A stretch of DNA of 49,506 nt from Acidovorax sp. (GCF_022763525.1 NZ_JALEGG010000250.1:1-49506); one strand, 5' to 3'; shown: positions 8,553-17,099, numbered from the stretch's first letter. Numbers and translations: made by a program. Notes: a model not told the origin generated them from the letters alone.

Positions 8553-9623
8553 ATGCAATCCCTGGCCCAGTTCACCGCACCTGCTATTGCCGACATCACC
8601 GATGCCCGCCTCACCGCCCGCTTGCAACACTTGCTCGACAACAAGACGAAACCACTCGGTTCGCTGGGTCGCCTCGAAGCACTGGCGCTGCGCATTGGCC
8701 AGGTGCTGGGCACCGAAGCTCCGGCACTCGTGCAGCCGCAAATGCTGGTGTGTGCGGGCGACCATGGACTGGCGGCCAAGGGGGTGTCGGCCTTCCCCAG
8801 CGACGTGACGTGGCAAATGGTGGAGAACTTCCTGGCCGGTGGTGCCGCCGTGAGCGTGCTGGCGCGCCAGCATGGCCTGCAGCTCACGGTGGTGGACTGT
8901 GGCGTGGCGCGTAGCATCGCTGTCCGCGATACGGCACCTGGCGCGCCGCGCTTGCTGGTGCGCAACGTGGCGCCCGGAACGCAAGACGCCTCGACCGGCC
9001 CCGCCATGGCGCCCGAGCAATGCGCGCAAGCCCTGCTCAACGGCATGGAAGTGGTGCGCGCAATGCCGGGCAATGCGCTGCTGCTGGGCGAAATGGGCAT
9101 TGGCAACACCTCGGTGGCATCGCTGCTGCTGGCGCGCCTGGCCGGGCTGCCCCTGGCCGAGGTGACGGGCGCTGGCACGGGCCTGGACGCGGCAGGCATC
9201 GAGCGCAAGCGCGCCGTGCTGCAGCTGGCGCTGGACGTGAACGCCAGTGCCACCAGCCCGCTGGAAGCGCTGGCGGCGCTGGGCGGCTACGAGGTGGCCA
9301 CGCTGGTCGGCTCCGTGCTGCAGGCTGCGGCCGAGCGCCGCGTGATCGTGGTGGATGGCTTCATCACCAGCGCCGCTGTGTTGGTGGCCAGCCGCCTGCA
9401 GCCGCACGTGCTGCAGCGCTGCGTGTTCGCGCACCGCTCGGGCGAGCGCGGCCACACCCTCATGCTGGCGCAGATGCAGGCCGAGCCGCTGCTGGACCTG
9501 GGCTTGCGGCTGGGGGAGGGCTCTGGCGCGGCATTGGCCTGGCCCCTGCTGCAGTCGGCCTGTGCGGTGCTGGCGGAGATGGCAAGTTTTGAATCGGCCG
9601 GGGTAGCTACCCAAACGGCTTAA
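8553..9623 (+). CDS. cobT: Nicotinate-nucleotide:dimethylbenzimidazole phosphoribosyltransferase
   Basis: CobT of the Salmonella nomenclature (CobU in Pseudomonas): forms alpha-ribazole phosphate from nicotinate mononucleotide and 5,6-dimethylbenzimidazole for the lower ligand of B12. 356 residues, the usual length. Conserved blocks seen are NKTKPLGSLGRLE near the N-terminus, CAGDHGLAAKGVSAFP, LLLGEMGIGNTS, DGFITSAA and the C-terminal LGEGSGAA with the catalytic-base glutamate E322. I chose ATG 8553 over a possible in-frame TTG at 8532, since homology begins just after it. It ends the operon; the stop is 20 bases from the convergent cyclase gene. Confidence 0.95.
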   Translation: MQSLAQFTAPAIADITDARLTARLQHLLDNKTKPLGSLGRLEALALRIGQVLGTEAPALVQPQMLVCAGDHGLAAKGVSAFPSDVTWQMVENFLAGGAAVSVLARQHGLQLTVVDCGVARSIAVRDTAPGAPRLLVRNVAPGTQDASTGPAMAPEQCAQALLNGMEVVRAMPGNALLLGEMGIGNTSVASLLLARLAGLPLAEVTGAGTGLDAAGIERKRAVLQLALDVNASATSPLEALAALGGYEVATLVGSVLQAAAERRVIVVDGFITSAAVLVASRLQPHVLQRCVFAHRSGERGHTLMLAQMQAEPLLDLGLRLGEGSGAALAWPLLQSACAVLAEMASFESAGVATQTA

Positions 9624-9643
9624 AGGGGCAGGCGGCGGGTTCG

Positions 9644-10774
9644 TCAGGCGACCACGGTCCGGTTGCGGCCTTCATTCTTGGCCCGGTAGAGCGCCGCATC
9701 GGCGCGCGAGAGCATGGCATCCAGCGTCTCGTGCGATCCGGTCCAGCTCGTCAGCCCAATGCTGACTTCGCAGTCTAGCGGGTGCCCAGCGGCCAGCGTG
9801 GCGTGGATGCGCTGGGCCACGCCCAGCGCGGCGGCGGTGTCTGCGCCGGGCAGAAGCACCAGGAATTCCTCGCCGCCATAGCGCCCCAGCCGATCCCCGC
9901 GGCGCAGCACCTGGCGGGTGCGCTCAGCAAAATGCACCAGCACCGCATCCCCGTGCTGGTGCCCCTGCGTGTCGTTCACGGCTTTGAAGTTGTCCAGGTC
10001 CACCATCATGATGGACGGCCCGTTGCCGTAGCGCTGCGCCCGCTCCAGCTCGTCTTCGCAGCGTTGCAGTAGGGCGCGGCGGTTCAGGGTGTTGGTCAGC
10101 GAGTCGTGGGTGGCCAGGTGTTCCAGCTCGGTGCGCAACCGGTCGGTAGCCATGAGGACGGCGCCGATGGACAGCATGAGCACGGTGATTACATAGGCGC
10201 CGATGTACAGCGTCTGGAACAGCGAAGGCTCCATGAGGTCTGAGCCGGCCTTGCCGGCCAGGATGGAAATCAGCCGGACGGCCAGCACTCCCATGTGCAG
10301 CGCCAACACCACCTCCACCAGCCGCACCGGAAAGTTGCGCCCGCCATGGCGCAGCATGAAGCGCATCTGCGCGACGTAGAGCACCTCCATGACCACCGTG
10401 AAAAACCCGACCCGCAGCGCGTAGTGGGGGATCCAGTAAGTGAGCACGATGAACACCAGGGTGGTGCCTGCCATCAGCCAGTTCCAGGGGCGCCAGATCG
10501 CCGGCTGGCCCATGAAGCTGCGCGTGCCCATGTAGTAGGTGACAGTGCCCAGCACCAGCAACTGATTGGCGAGCACGAGGCTGAGCCAGTCTGGGATGAG
10601 CCCCCGTGCGCCGAACAGCACGGTGGATGCCAGCCACAGCAGCGGCGCTGCGGCCCACGCGCCCACGCCCCGGATGGAGGGCGGGTAGTAGCGCCGCATG
10701 AACAGCAGCACGATGGCCATGATGGCGGACATGACGCCCGCCATGGCAATCATCGAGCGTGGGTCCAGGTTCAT
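9644..10774 (-). CDS. Membrane-bound diguanylate cyclase (GGDEF)
   Basis: Makes cyclic di-GMP from two GTP. 376 residues: about six or seven hydrophobic segments over residues 1-200, then a GGDEF domain. The domain carries DSLTNTLNRRAL, the metal-binding MMVDLDNFKAVND and the active-site loop GGEEF. The product-inhibition site RxxD (RRGD) lies five residues before GGEEF, so feedback control is likely. No phosphodiesterase domain. ATG 10774 was chosen because the first membrane helix starts soon after; a longer frame would run through a G10 tract (10786-10795) upstream. The stimulus is unknown. Confidence 0.92.
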   Translation of the reverse strand: MNLDPRSMIAMAGVMSAIMAIVLLFMRRYYPPSIRGVGAWAAAPLLWLASTVLFGARGLIPDWLSLVLANQLLVLGTVTYYMGTRSFMGQPAIWRPWNWLMAGTTLVFIVLTYWIPHYALRVGFFTVVMEVLYVAQMRFMLRHGGRNFPVRLVEVVLALHMGVLAVRLISILAGKAGSDLMEPSLFQTLYIGAYVITVLMLSIGAVLMATDRLRTELEHLATHDSLTNTLNRRALLQRCEDELERAQRYGNGPSIMMVDLDNFKAVNDTQGHQHGDAVLVHFAERTRQVLRRGDRLGRYGGEEFLVLLPGADTAAALGVAQRIHATLAAGHPLDCEVSIGLTSWTGSHETLDAMLSRADAALYRAKNEGRNRTVVA

Positions 10775-10785
10775 GCGGCGCGCGC

Positions 10786-10795
10786 GGGGGGGGGG
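10786..10795. repeat. G10 homopolymer tract upstream of the diguanylate cyclase
   Basis: Ten consecutive G on the + strand (C10 in the sense of the cyclase gene), 11 bases upstream of its ATG. Tracts of this length can slip during replication, and near a start they may alter promoter spacing or leader structure. No strong ribosome binding site is visible for the cyclase next to the tract. Confidence 0.7.
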
Positions 10796-10982
10796 AGTGT
10801 GTAAAAAAATGTTTCCTGACGCCGGGCCAGTATAGCCACGCCCCTGCGCAGACAAGTAGGGTCATTCACCAAATCGCGAGGCGCATCCTCGCACCACAAC
10901 GATGTGCGTGCAAAGCGATGGTGGTGCATCCGTGTCGTTGTTCAGGCGCAGGGACGCCGCTGGCGCACAGTGCTGGTGCATT

Positions 10983-11015
10983 TTGTATGCAAAGTTGAAA
11001 CAACATTGTGTACAA
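10983..11015 (+). promoter_or_regulatory. Two putative GntR/FCD operator sites
   Basis: Site 1 is TTGTATGCAA (10983-10992), site 2 is TTGTGTACAA (11006-11015). Each is an inverted repeat TTGT-N2-(A/G)CAA, and each is followed by AGTTG, so the two units are direct repeats 23 bases apart, about two helical turns. FCD-type GntR regulators commonly bind TNGT-Nx-ACNA palindromes, and a gene for one closes the downstream operon. The regulator assignment is inferred. Confidence 0.6.
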
Positions 11016-11046
11016 AGTTGGCATGGGCCTTGCGTACGGCGAGCCC

Positions 11047-12117
11047 ATGCAAAGCCTCACTCCCGATCCGGCACTGGCCGCCATTGAACTTGTCGCCCTG
11101 ACCAAGCGCTACGCCCAGGGCAAGCCGGCCGTCGATGCCATCAACCTGCGCATTGCCAGCGGCAGCTACTGCTGTCTGTTGGGCCCGTCGGGCTGCGGCA
11201 AAAGCACCACGCTGCGCATGATTGCGGGGCACGAGTCGGTGACCAGCGGCGACATCCTGCTGGAAAACCGCAACATCACCGACCTGCCCGCCGCCGCGCG
11301 CGGCACGGCCATGATGTTCCAGAGCTTCGCGCTGTTTCCGCACCTCTCGGCGCTCGACAACGTGGCCTTCAGCCTGAAGATGAAAGGTGTGCCCAAGGTC
11401 GAGCGCCAGGCCAAGGCGCGCGATCTGCTGGAGCGGGTAGCCCTGGGCCACCTGGCCGAGCGCAAGCCGGCCGAACTCTCAGGCGGGCAGCAGCAGCGCG
11501 TGGCGCTGGCGCGTGCGCTGATCACGCAGCCGCGCGTGCTGCTGCTCGACGAGCCGCTCTCCGCCCTCGACCCTTTCCTGCGCATCCAGATGCGCGCCGA
11601 GCTGCGCCGCTGGCAGAAGGAATTGGGCCTGACCTTTATCCACGTGACTCACAGCCAGGAAGAAGCCATGGCCCTGGCCGACACCATGGTGGTGATGAAC
11701 CATGGCGTGATCGAGCAGGTGGGCAGCCCGCACGAGGTCTACAACCGCCCCGCCAGCGAGTTCGTGGCGCGGTTCATGGGCGGGCACAACGTGATCGACA
11801 CGCCTGAAGGCAAGGTGGGCGTGCGTACCGACCACCTGCAGATAGCCCCCGCCAGCGCCGATCTGCCCTGGGGTGCCCAGCGCATGCAGGCCGTGGTGAC
11901 CGATGTGGAGTACCAAGGCACCTATGTGCTGCTGGGTCTGCAAAAGCAGGGCGTACCCCTGTCGGCCAATGCCACGGCGGCGTATTCGGTGATGGTGTCT
12001 GAAGCCGCCTTTGCCGCGCAGCCCTACCAGGTGGGGCAGGGCGTGCAACTGCACTGGACGCCCGACCAGGCGCACCCGCTGTCCGTGCCCGTTCCCGCAA
12101 TGGCTCAAGCCGCCTGA
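11047..12117 (+). CDS. ABC transporter ATP-binding protein (PotA family)
   Basis: ATPase of an importer of the spermidine/putrescine-type class. 356 residues. Walker A is GPSGCGKST, the Q-loop is in MMFQSFALFPH, the signature is LSGGQQQRVALARAL, Walker B is RVLLLDEPLSALD, and the switch histidine is in HVTHSQEEA. The last 90 or so residues form a TOBE-like domain. In-frame starts exist at GTG 11008 (inside the putative operator), ATG 11023 and ATG 11047. I chose 11047 because the first domain strand begins about 12 residues later; no start has a strong ribosome site. It is first of a run that continues with binding protein, two permeases, regulator and racemase-like gene. Confidence 0.9.
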   Translation: MQSLTPDPALAAIELVALTKRYAQGKPAVDAINLRIASGSYCCLLGPSGCGKSTTLRMIAGHESVTSGDILLENRNITDLPAAARGTAMMFQSFALFPHLSALDNVAFSLKMKGVPKVERQAKARDLLERVALGHLAERKPAELSGGQQQRVALARALITQPRVLLLDEPLSALDPFLRIQMRAELRRWQKELGLTFIHVTHSQEEAMALADTMVVMNHGVIEQVGSPHEVYNRPASEFVARFMGGHNVIDTPEGKVGVRTDHLQIAPASADLPWGAQRMQAVVTDVEYQGTYVLLGLQKQGVPLSANATAAYSVMVSEAAFAAQPYQVGQGVQLHWTPDQAHPLSVPVPAMAQAA

Positions 12118-12178
12118 CCGCGCCGCCAAGTCTTTTTATTTTTCACCCGTCCCCTTCCGCAACCCAAGGAGTGTTCCC

Positions 12179-13492
12179 ATGTCCGATGCTTCCCGTGCTG
12201 ATTCCCCTGTTGTCGTTTCCGATGCCACTGGCGTTGTCCGTGAAGCCACTGGTGTGGCTCGCCGCTCGCTGCTCAAGGGCACGGCGGGCATCCTGGCCGC
12301 TGGCATGTTCCCGGCCGTGCATGCGCAAGAGAAGATCGTGCTGCGCTACCTGGGCACGGCGGTGAACCAGGACAAGGCCATTGCCGAGAAATTCAAGGCC
12401 GACACCGGCATCGAGATCCAGTACGTGGCCGTGACCACCGACGACGTGACCAAGCGCGCTGTCACCGCGCCCAACAGCTTTGATTTGATCGACACCGAGT
12501 ACTTCTCTCTCAAGAAGATCGTGCCCACGGGCAACCTCAAGGGCATTGACACCAAGCGCATCAAGAACGCTGACAAGATCACCACGCTGTTCACCACCGG
12601 CATGGTGGCGGGCAAGGCCGTGGGCGACCAGGGCACTGCACCCAAGAAGGTGATCTACCTGGAAGGCGAAAAGTCCAAGAAGTTTGCGACTGCGCCCACG
12701 CAGTTCATGAGCCTGATCCCGACCGTGTACAACGCCGACACGCTGGGCATCCGCCCCGACCTCATCAAGCGCCCCATCAATTCATGGGCTGAGCTGCTGA
12801 ACGCCGAGTTCAAGGGCAAGGCCGCCATCCTGAACATTCCTTCGATCGGCATCATGGACGCCGCCATGGTGGTCGAGTCCCTGGGCCTGTACAAGTACCC
12901 CGACAAGGGCAACATGACCAAGAAGGAAATCGACCTCACGATCAAGACCCTGATCGAGGCCAAGAAGCAGGGCCAGTTCCGCGCGCTGTGGAAGGACTTC
13001 AACGAGTCGGTCAACCTCATGGCCTCGGGCGAGGTGGTGATCCAGTCCATGTGGAGCCCTGCCGTCACGGCCGTGCGCACCAAGGGCATCGCCTGCAACT
13101 TCCAGCCGCTCAAGGAAGGCTACCGCGCCTGGGCCGCCGGCTTCGGCCTGCCGGCCACCCTGTCGGGCCGCAAGCTCGACGGCGCCTACGAGTTCATCAA
13201 CTGGTTCCTGGACGGCTGGGCTGGTGCCTACCTGAACCGCCAGGGCTACTACAGCGCCGTGCTGGAGACCGCCAAGTCCAAGATGGAAGCCTACGAGTGG
13301 GCCTACTGGATGGAAGGCAAGCCCGCCACGCAGGACATCAAGAGCCCCAACGGCGACGTGCTGGCCAAGTCCGGCGCGGTGCGCGACGGAGGCAGCTACG
13401 AATCGCGCATGGGCGGCATTGCCTGCTGGAACGCGATCATGGATGAGAACAACTACATGGTCCAGAAGTGGAATGAATTCGTCGCGGCGTAG
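12179..13492 (+). CDS. ABC transporter substrate-binding protein, Tat-exported (PotD-like)
   Basis: Periplasmic solute-binding protein of the family 1/PotD type, 437 residues. It has a twin-arginine signal: R28-R29 in ARRSLLKG, a short hydrophobic stretch, and a likely cleavage after AVHA (A49). Tat export suggests it folds in the cytoplasm before transport. The ATG at 12179 has AAGGAG seven bases upstream. The ligand cannot be read from sequence; polyamines are the family's classic substrates, but the linked racemase-like gene points instead to an amino acid, hydantoin or related compound. A repeat-type hairpin lies between it and the permease gene. Confidence 0.88.
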   Translation: MSDASRADSPVVVSDATGVVREATGVARRSLLKGTAGILAAGMFPAVHAQEKIVLRYLGTAVNQDKAIAEKFKADTGIEIQYVAVTTDDVTKRAVTAPNSFDLIDTEYFSLKKIVPTGNLKGIDTKRIKNADKITTLFTTGMVAGKAVGDQGTAPKKVIYLEGEKSKKFATAPTQFMSLIPTVYNADTLGIRPDLIKRPINSWAELLNAEFKGKAAILNIPSIGIMDAAMVVESLGLYKYPDKGNMTKKEIDLTIKTLIEAKKQGQFRALWKDFNESVNLMASGEVVIQSMWSPAVTAVRTKGIACNFQPLKEGYRAWAAGFGLPATLSGRKLDGAYEFINWFLDGWAGAYLNRQGYYSAVLETAKSKMEAYEWAYWMEGKPATQDIKSPNGDVLAKSGAVRDGGSYESRMGGIACWNAIMDENNYMVQKWNEFVAA

Positions 13493-13503
13493 AAGAGGTG
13501 CCA

Positions 13504-13602
13504 CCCCCTGAGGCGCTGCGCGCCTTCCCCCTCTCTCATATTGCTTCGCAATCTGGGAGGGGGACGCGCCCGGTGCGGCGGGGCGGCCCTTGCACGGGGG
13601 CA
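13504..13602 (+). repeat. REP-like intergenic element with strong hairpin
   Basis: The 178-base gap between binding-protein and permease genes holds a structured block. CCCCCTCTC (13527-13535) pairs with GGGAGGGGG (13555-13563), enclosing a nested ATTGC-TTC-GCAAT stem (13540-13552). It is followed by GGGGCGGCCCTTG. I recognise this C-rich/G-rich pattern as a frequent intergenic repeat of Comamonadaceae from memory. Its place after the binding-protein gene suggests an mRNA-stabilising role, as in maltose operons; this is inference. Confidence 0.6.
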
Positions 13603-13670
13603 CTGGTATCGGGCCGCGCCAGTTTTGACGACTGTCGCCCGATGCGACGGATAACTGATTTGCAAACACC

Positions 13671-14582
13671 ATGAGTACCACCACACCGTCCTTACCCGCT
13701 GCTGCCGTCCCCGGCCGCAGCATTGCCGCCTGGTGGCAGGCCGCGCCGTTCACACTGGTGTTTGCGCTGTTCTTCATCATCCCGCTGGCGCTGATCGTGA
13801 TGGTCAGCTTCTGGGATTTCAACGACTACGAGCTGCTGCCCGGGTTCACGTTCAAGAACTACGTGTCCATCTTCGAAGGCTGCGGCGATGTGTCGGACGG
13901 GCTGTGCGTCACGCTCAAGACGTACTGGTCCACGCTCAAGTTCAGTTTCCTGGTCTGGCTCATCACGTTGGTGATCGGCTTCACCGTGGCCTATTTTCTG
14001 GCCTTCCATGTGCGCTCATCGAGCATGCAGACGCTGCTGTTCGTGCTGTGCACCATTCCGTTCTGGACGTCTAACGTGATCCGCATGATCTCGTGGGTGC
14101 CGCTCTTGGGGCGCAACGGTCTGGTTAACCAGACGCTGATGGGCATGAACCTCATCGAGACGCCCATCGAGTGGCTGCTGTTTTCGGATTTCTCGGTGGT
14201 GCTCGCGTTTGTGCACCTGTACACCATGTTCATGATCGTGCCCATCTTCAACAGCATGATGCGCATCGACCGCAGTCTGATCGAGGCGGCCAGCGACAGC
14301 GGCGCAAGCGGCTGGCAGACGCTGTGGAACGTGATCGTGCCGCTGTCGCGCACCGGCATCATCATCGGCTCCATCTTTGTGCTCACCATTGTGATGGGTG
14401 ACTTCGTGACGATTGGCGTGATGGGCGGGCAGCAGATCGCGTCCGTGGGCAAGATCATCCAGGTGCAGACCTCGTACCTGCAGTTTCCGTTGGCAGCGGC
14501 CAATGCGGTGATCCTGCTGGCGGTGGTGCTGATGATCATCTGGGGCCTCACGCGCCTCGTCGATATCCGCAAGGAGCTTTGA
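13671..14582 (+). CDS. ABC transporter permease (PotB type)
   Basis: First membrane component of the importer, 303 residues, about six membrane helices with a typical hydrophobic N-terminal helix at residues 22-45. The EAA loop that docks the ATPase reads EAASDSGASGWQTLWNVIVP. The start is ATG 13671; the ribosome site is weak. One base separates its stop from the next permease start. It belongs to the family that pairs with PotC-type permeases, and the pair follows directly. Substrate not readable from the sequence. Confidence 0.9.
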   Translation: MSTTTPSLPAAAVPGRSIAAWWQAAPFTLVFALFFIIPLALIVMVSFWDFNDYELLPGFTFKNYVSIFEGCGDVSDGLCVTLKTYWSTLKFSFLVWLITLVIGFTVAYFLAFHVRSSSMQTLLFVLCTIPFWTSNVIRMISWVPLLGRNGLVNQTLMGMNLIETPIEWLLFSDFSVVLAFVHLYTMFMIVPIFNSMMRIDRSLIEAASDSGASGWQTLWNVIVPLSRTGIIIGSIFVLTIVMGDFVTIGVMGGQQIASVGKIIQVQTSYLQFPLAAANAVILLAVVLMIIWGLTRLVDIRKEL

Positions 14583-14583
14583 G

Positions 14584-15471
14584 ATGAAACTGCGCGATTC
14601 CCGCCCCGCCAGCTTCTGGCCCCTGGCCATCTTCTTTGCGCTGTTCGTGCTTTTCATGTACGGGCCGATGTTCGTCATCTTCATCCTGAGCTTCCAGGGG
14701 CCCGAAGGTGGGCTCACGTTTCCTATGCGCGGCGTGTCGTTGCACTGGTTCACCAAGCTGGCCGAGGGCCTGGGCGTGGTGGACATAGGTGCGGCGCTGT
14801 GGCGTTCACTGGGCCTGGGTGTGGCGGTGATGCTGTGCACCGTGGTGTTGTCGGTGCTGGCCGGGCTCGCGTTCCGCAAGCGGCTGGCGGGTGGCAACAC
14901 GCTGTTCTTGATCGTCGTGGCCAGCCTCATCATGCCGTCCATCATCGTGTCGCTGGGCATCGGGCTGGAGTTCCGGCTGATCGACACCGGCATCAAGGCT
15001 GTGCTGGAGCGGGGGGGCATGGAGAGCGCGCTGGAAGGCTACGGTACCTCGCTCGGCCTGTTCACCTCGGCCCTGGGTGCGCACCTGACGTGGACGCTGC
15101 CCTTTGGTCTGCTCATCATGTTTGCGGTGTTCAACCGCTTCAACCCCGCGTACGAAGAAGCTGCGCGTGACCTGGGGGCCACGCCATGGCAAGGCTTTGC
15201 GCATGTGGTGCTGCCACTGATCGCGCCCTCCGTGGTGGGCATTGGCATGTTCGGCTTCACGCTCAGCTGGGACGAGATCGCGCGCACATCCCAAGCCATT
15301 GGCGATGTGAACACGCTGCCGCTGGAACTGCAGGGGCTGACCAGCACGGTGACCACGCCGTCCATCTACGCATTGGGCACGGTCACCACGGTGGTCTCGT
15401 TCCTCGTCATGGGTATCACGCTGCTGCTGCTGTGGGCCCTGGGGCGCCGGCGCAAGGGCCGTTCGGGGTAA
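14584..15471 (+). CDS. ABC transporter permease (PotC type)
   Basis: Second membrane component, 295 residues, about six helices. The EAA loop is EEAARDLGATPWQGFAHVVLP. AAGGAG at 14571-14576 lies seven bases before the ATG, inside the end of the first permease, so the two are probably made in step. It ends with a short basic tail (RRRKGRSG). The regulator gene begins 13 bases later, consistent with one transcript from the ATPase gene to the racemase-like gene. Confidence 0.9.
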   Translation: MKLRDSRPASFWPLAIFFALFVLFMYGPMFVIFILSFQGPEGGLTFPMRGVSLHWFTKLAEGLGVVDIGAALWRSLGLGVAVMLCTVVLSVLAGLAFRKRLAGGNTLFLIVVASLIMPSIIVSLGIGLEFRLIDTGIKAVLERGGMESALEGYGTSLGLFTSALGAHLTWTLPFGLLIMFAVFNRFNPAYEEAARDLGATPWQGFAHVVLPLIAPSVVGIGMFGFTLSWDEIARTSQAIGDVNTLPLELQGLTSTVTTPSIYALGTVTTVVSFLVMGITLLLLWALGRRRKGRSG

Positions 15472-15483
15472 AACGGCTGCCAT

Positions 15484-16254
15484 ATGACCGCAAGCCTTCC
15501 CAAAGCCCGCCGGCCGCGCGCCGCCAAGGCCGTGCCGCCAACCCCGCCCCTGCCGCCCGATGCCGCCGCGCAGCTCAGCGACAACGACATGTACGACCGC
15601 ATGGTCTCGGCCATCCTGGACCACAAGCTTCCGCCGGGGACCAAGCTGGTGGAAGACAAGCTGGCCGCGGCCTTTGGCGTGTCGCGCACGCGGGTGAGGC
15701 CCTTGCTGGTGCGGCTGGCCAACGAGCAGGTGGTCACGCTCACGCCCAACCGGGGCGCATCCATCGCCCAGCCCACGCCGCAGGAGGCGCTGGAGGTGTT
15801 CGAAGCCCGGCGCCTGCTGGAGCCGCGCCTGGTGGAGCTGTTCATCGCCAATGCCGCCGATGCCGACATTACTGCCCTGCGCACCTGCATCGACGATGAA
15901 GAGGCCGCTCGCGCGGCCGGCGACATGCGCCGCGCCATCCGCCTCTCGGGCGACTTTCACCTGCACATTGCACAGGCCGCCGGGCACCAGACGCTGGGGC
16001 GCATCCTGCGCGAGCTGGTGTCGCGCACCTCGCTCATCCTCATGACCTACAGCCCCAGCCACGCGCAGACCCGCGAGGAAGCCACGGCCTGCGGCTGCCG
16101 CGAGCACCGCGCGCTCATCGACGCCATTCGCCTGCGGGACGCCCGCGAGGCGCCCCGGCTGATGCTGGCGCATCTCGCACGCATCGAGTCGCAGCTCGAA
16201 TTCACGCCGCCCGCTCCGGACGCGCCGGATCTGGCGCAACTGTTGGGTGCCTGA
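15484..16254 (+). CDS. GntR family regulator with FCD ligand domain
   Basis: Transcription factor of 256 residues. An N-terminal Ala/Pro-rich arm of about 30 residues is followed by a winged helix-turn-helix (LPPGTKLVEDKLAAAFGVSR, then TRVRPLLVRL). The C-terminal all-helical FCD domain carries the acidic/histidine metal-site pattern (GDFHLHIA and CREHRALIDAI). FCD regulators usually respond to small organic acids or amino acids. It closes the transporter genes and very likely controls the paired TTGT...CAA sites before the ATPase gene. The next gene starts 19 bases downstream. Confidence 0.92.
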   Translation: MTASLPKARRPRAAKAVPPTPPLPPDAAAQLSDNDMYDRMVSAILDHKLPPGTKLVEDKLAAAFGVSRTRVRPLLVRLANEQVVTLTPNRGASIAQPTPQEALEVFEARRLLEPRLVELFIANAADADITALRTCIDDEEAARAAGDMRRAIRLSGDFHLHIAQAAGHQTLGRILRELVSRTSLILMTYSPSHAQTREEATACGCREHRALIDAIRLRDAREAPRLMLAHLARIESQLEFTPPAPDAPDLAQLLGA

Positions 16255-16273
16255 CGCCACCGCCTTTCGCCCC

Positions 16274-17011
16274 ATGCGCCAACTGCTCGTCGTCAACCCC
16301 AACACCTCGGCCCATGTCAGCACGTTGCTGCTGCAGCATGTGCAAGCAGCCGTCGGGTCGCATGTGGCCGTGCGCACGGCCACGGCACGTTTTGGCGCGC
16401 CCTACATCGCCTGCGAGGCCAGCTACGCCGTGGCCGCCCATGCGCTGCTGGATGCCTGGGCCCATGACTTGGCCCAGCCCGGGCCCGCGCCCGACGCCGT
16501 GCTGATCGGCTGCTTTGGCGACCCCGGGCTGATGGCGCTGCGCGAAAGCAGCCCTGTGCCGGTCACCGGCCTGGCCGAAGCCTCGTTCATCGAAGCCGCG
16601 CGCCACGGCCGCTTTGCCATCGTCACCGGCGGCGAGCGGTGGGGGCCGATGCTGCAGCGGCTGGCCCAGGCGCTGGGGCATGCACACGGGCTCGCGGGCA
16701 TCCACACGGTGGCACCGACGGGCGCCCAGCTCGCGGCCGACCCCGAAGCCGCCCGCTCCCTGCTCGCCCAGGCCTGCCGCGATGTGGTGCGTCAGATGGG
16801 TGTGCAGGCCGTGATCCTGGGCGGAGCGGGGCTCGCGGGCATGGCCGCGGCCGTGCAGCCCCAGGTGTCCGTTCCGGTGATCGACAGCGTGGTGGCCGGT
16901 GCCCACTGGGCCCTGCGTGCGCACCCGGTACCGCCGGAGCGCAAGGTGGCGGGGTTTGATGTGGGGTGGGTGGGGCTGTCGCAGGAGATGGCAGCGCTGG
17001 AAGTGGCCTGA
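16274..17011 (+). CDS. Asp/Glu/hydantoin racemase-family protein, atypical active site
   Basis: Member of the aspartate/glutamate/hydantoin racemase superfamily, 245 residues. It begins with LLVVNPNTS, the family's hallmark, and keeps the first catalytic cysteine (C80 in IGCFGDPG). Family racemases use a second cysteine in a GCAGM-like motif; here the position is glycine (G184 in VILGGAGLAGM, codon GGA at 16823). It may therefore be an isomerase or decarboxylase-like variant, or inactive as a two-base racemase. ATG 16274 was chosen over GTG 16247, which overlaps the regulator gene. It is the last gene of the transporter operon, so its substrate is probably the imported compound. Confidence 0.85.
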   Translation: MRQLLVVNPNTSAHVSTLLLQHVQAAVGSHVAVRTATARFGAPYIACEASYAVAAHALLDAWAHDLAQPGPAPDAVLIGCFGDPGLMALRESSPVPVTGLAEASFIEAARHGRFAIVTGGERWGPMLQRLAQALGHAHGLAGIHTVAPTGAQLAADPEAARSLLAQACRDVVRQMGVQAVILGGAGLAGMAAAVQPQVSVPVIDSVVAGAHWALRAHPVPPERKVAGFDVGWVGLSQEMAALEVA

Positions 17012-17040
17012 GAGCCGCACTACCTTGCGGATAGTAGTTA

Positions 17041-17093
17041 GATTGGCCGCTGGCGCTCTACCATCAAGCGCTGGTAGCTATATTATTGATAGC
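17041..17093 (+). repeat. Comamonadaceae-type short repeat, copy B
   Basis: Lies between the convergent racemase-like and nth genes. It carries TTGGCC, GGCGCT...AAGCGCTGG (the stem region), TAGCTAT and GATAGC in the same order as the other copies. It ends 7 bases from the nth stop codon. The hairpin may act as a bidirectional terminator for the two converging genes, which have no other obvious terminator; that role is inferred. Confidence 0.65.
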
Positions 17094-17099
17094 AAAAAT

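Noticed and set aside
10866-11105. Short open frames in both directions in the gap before the ATPase gene
   Set aside because: No ribosome site, no family pattern, and they overlap the operator pair; better explained as regulatory sequence.
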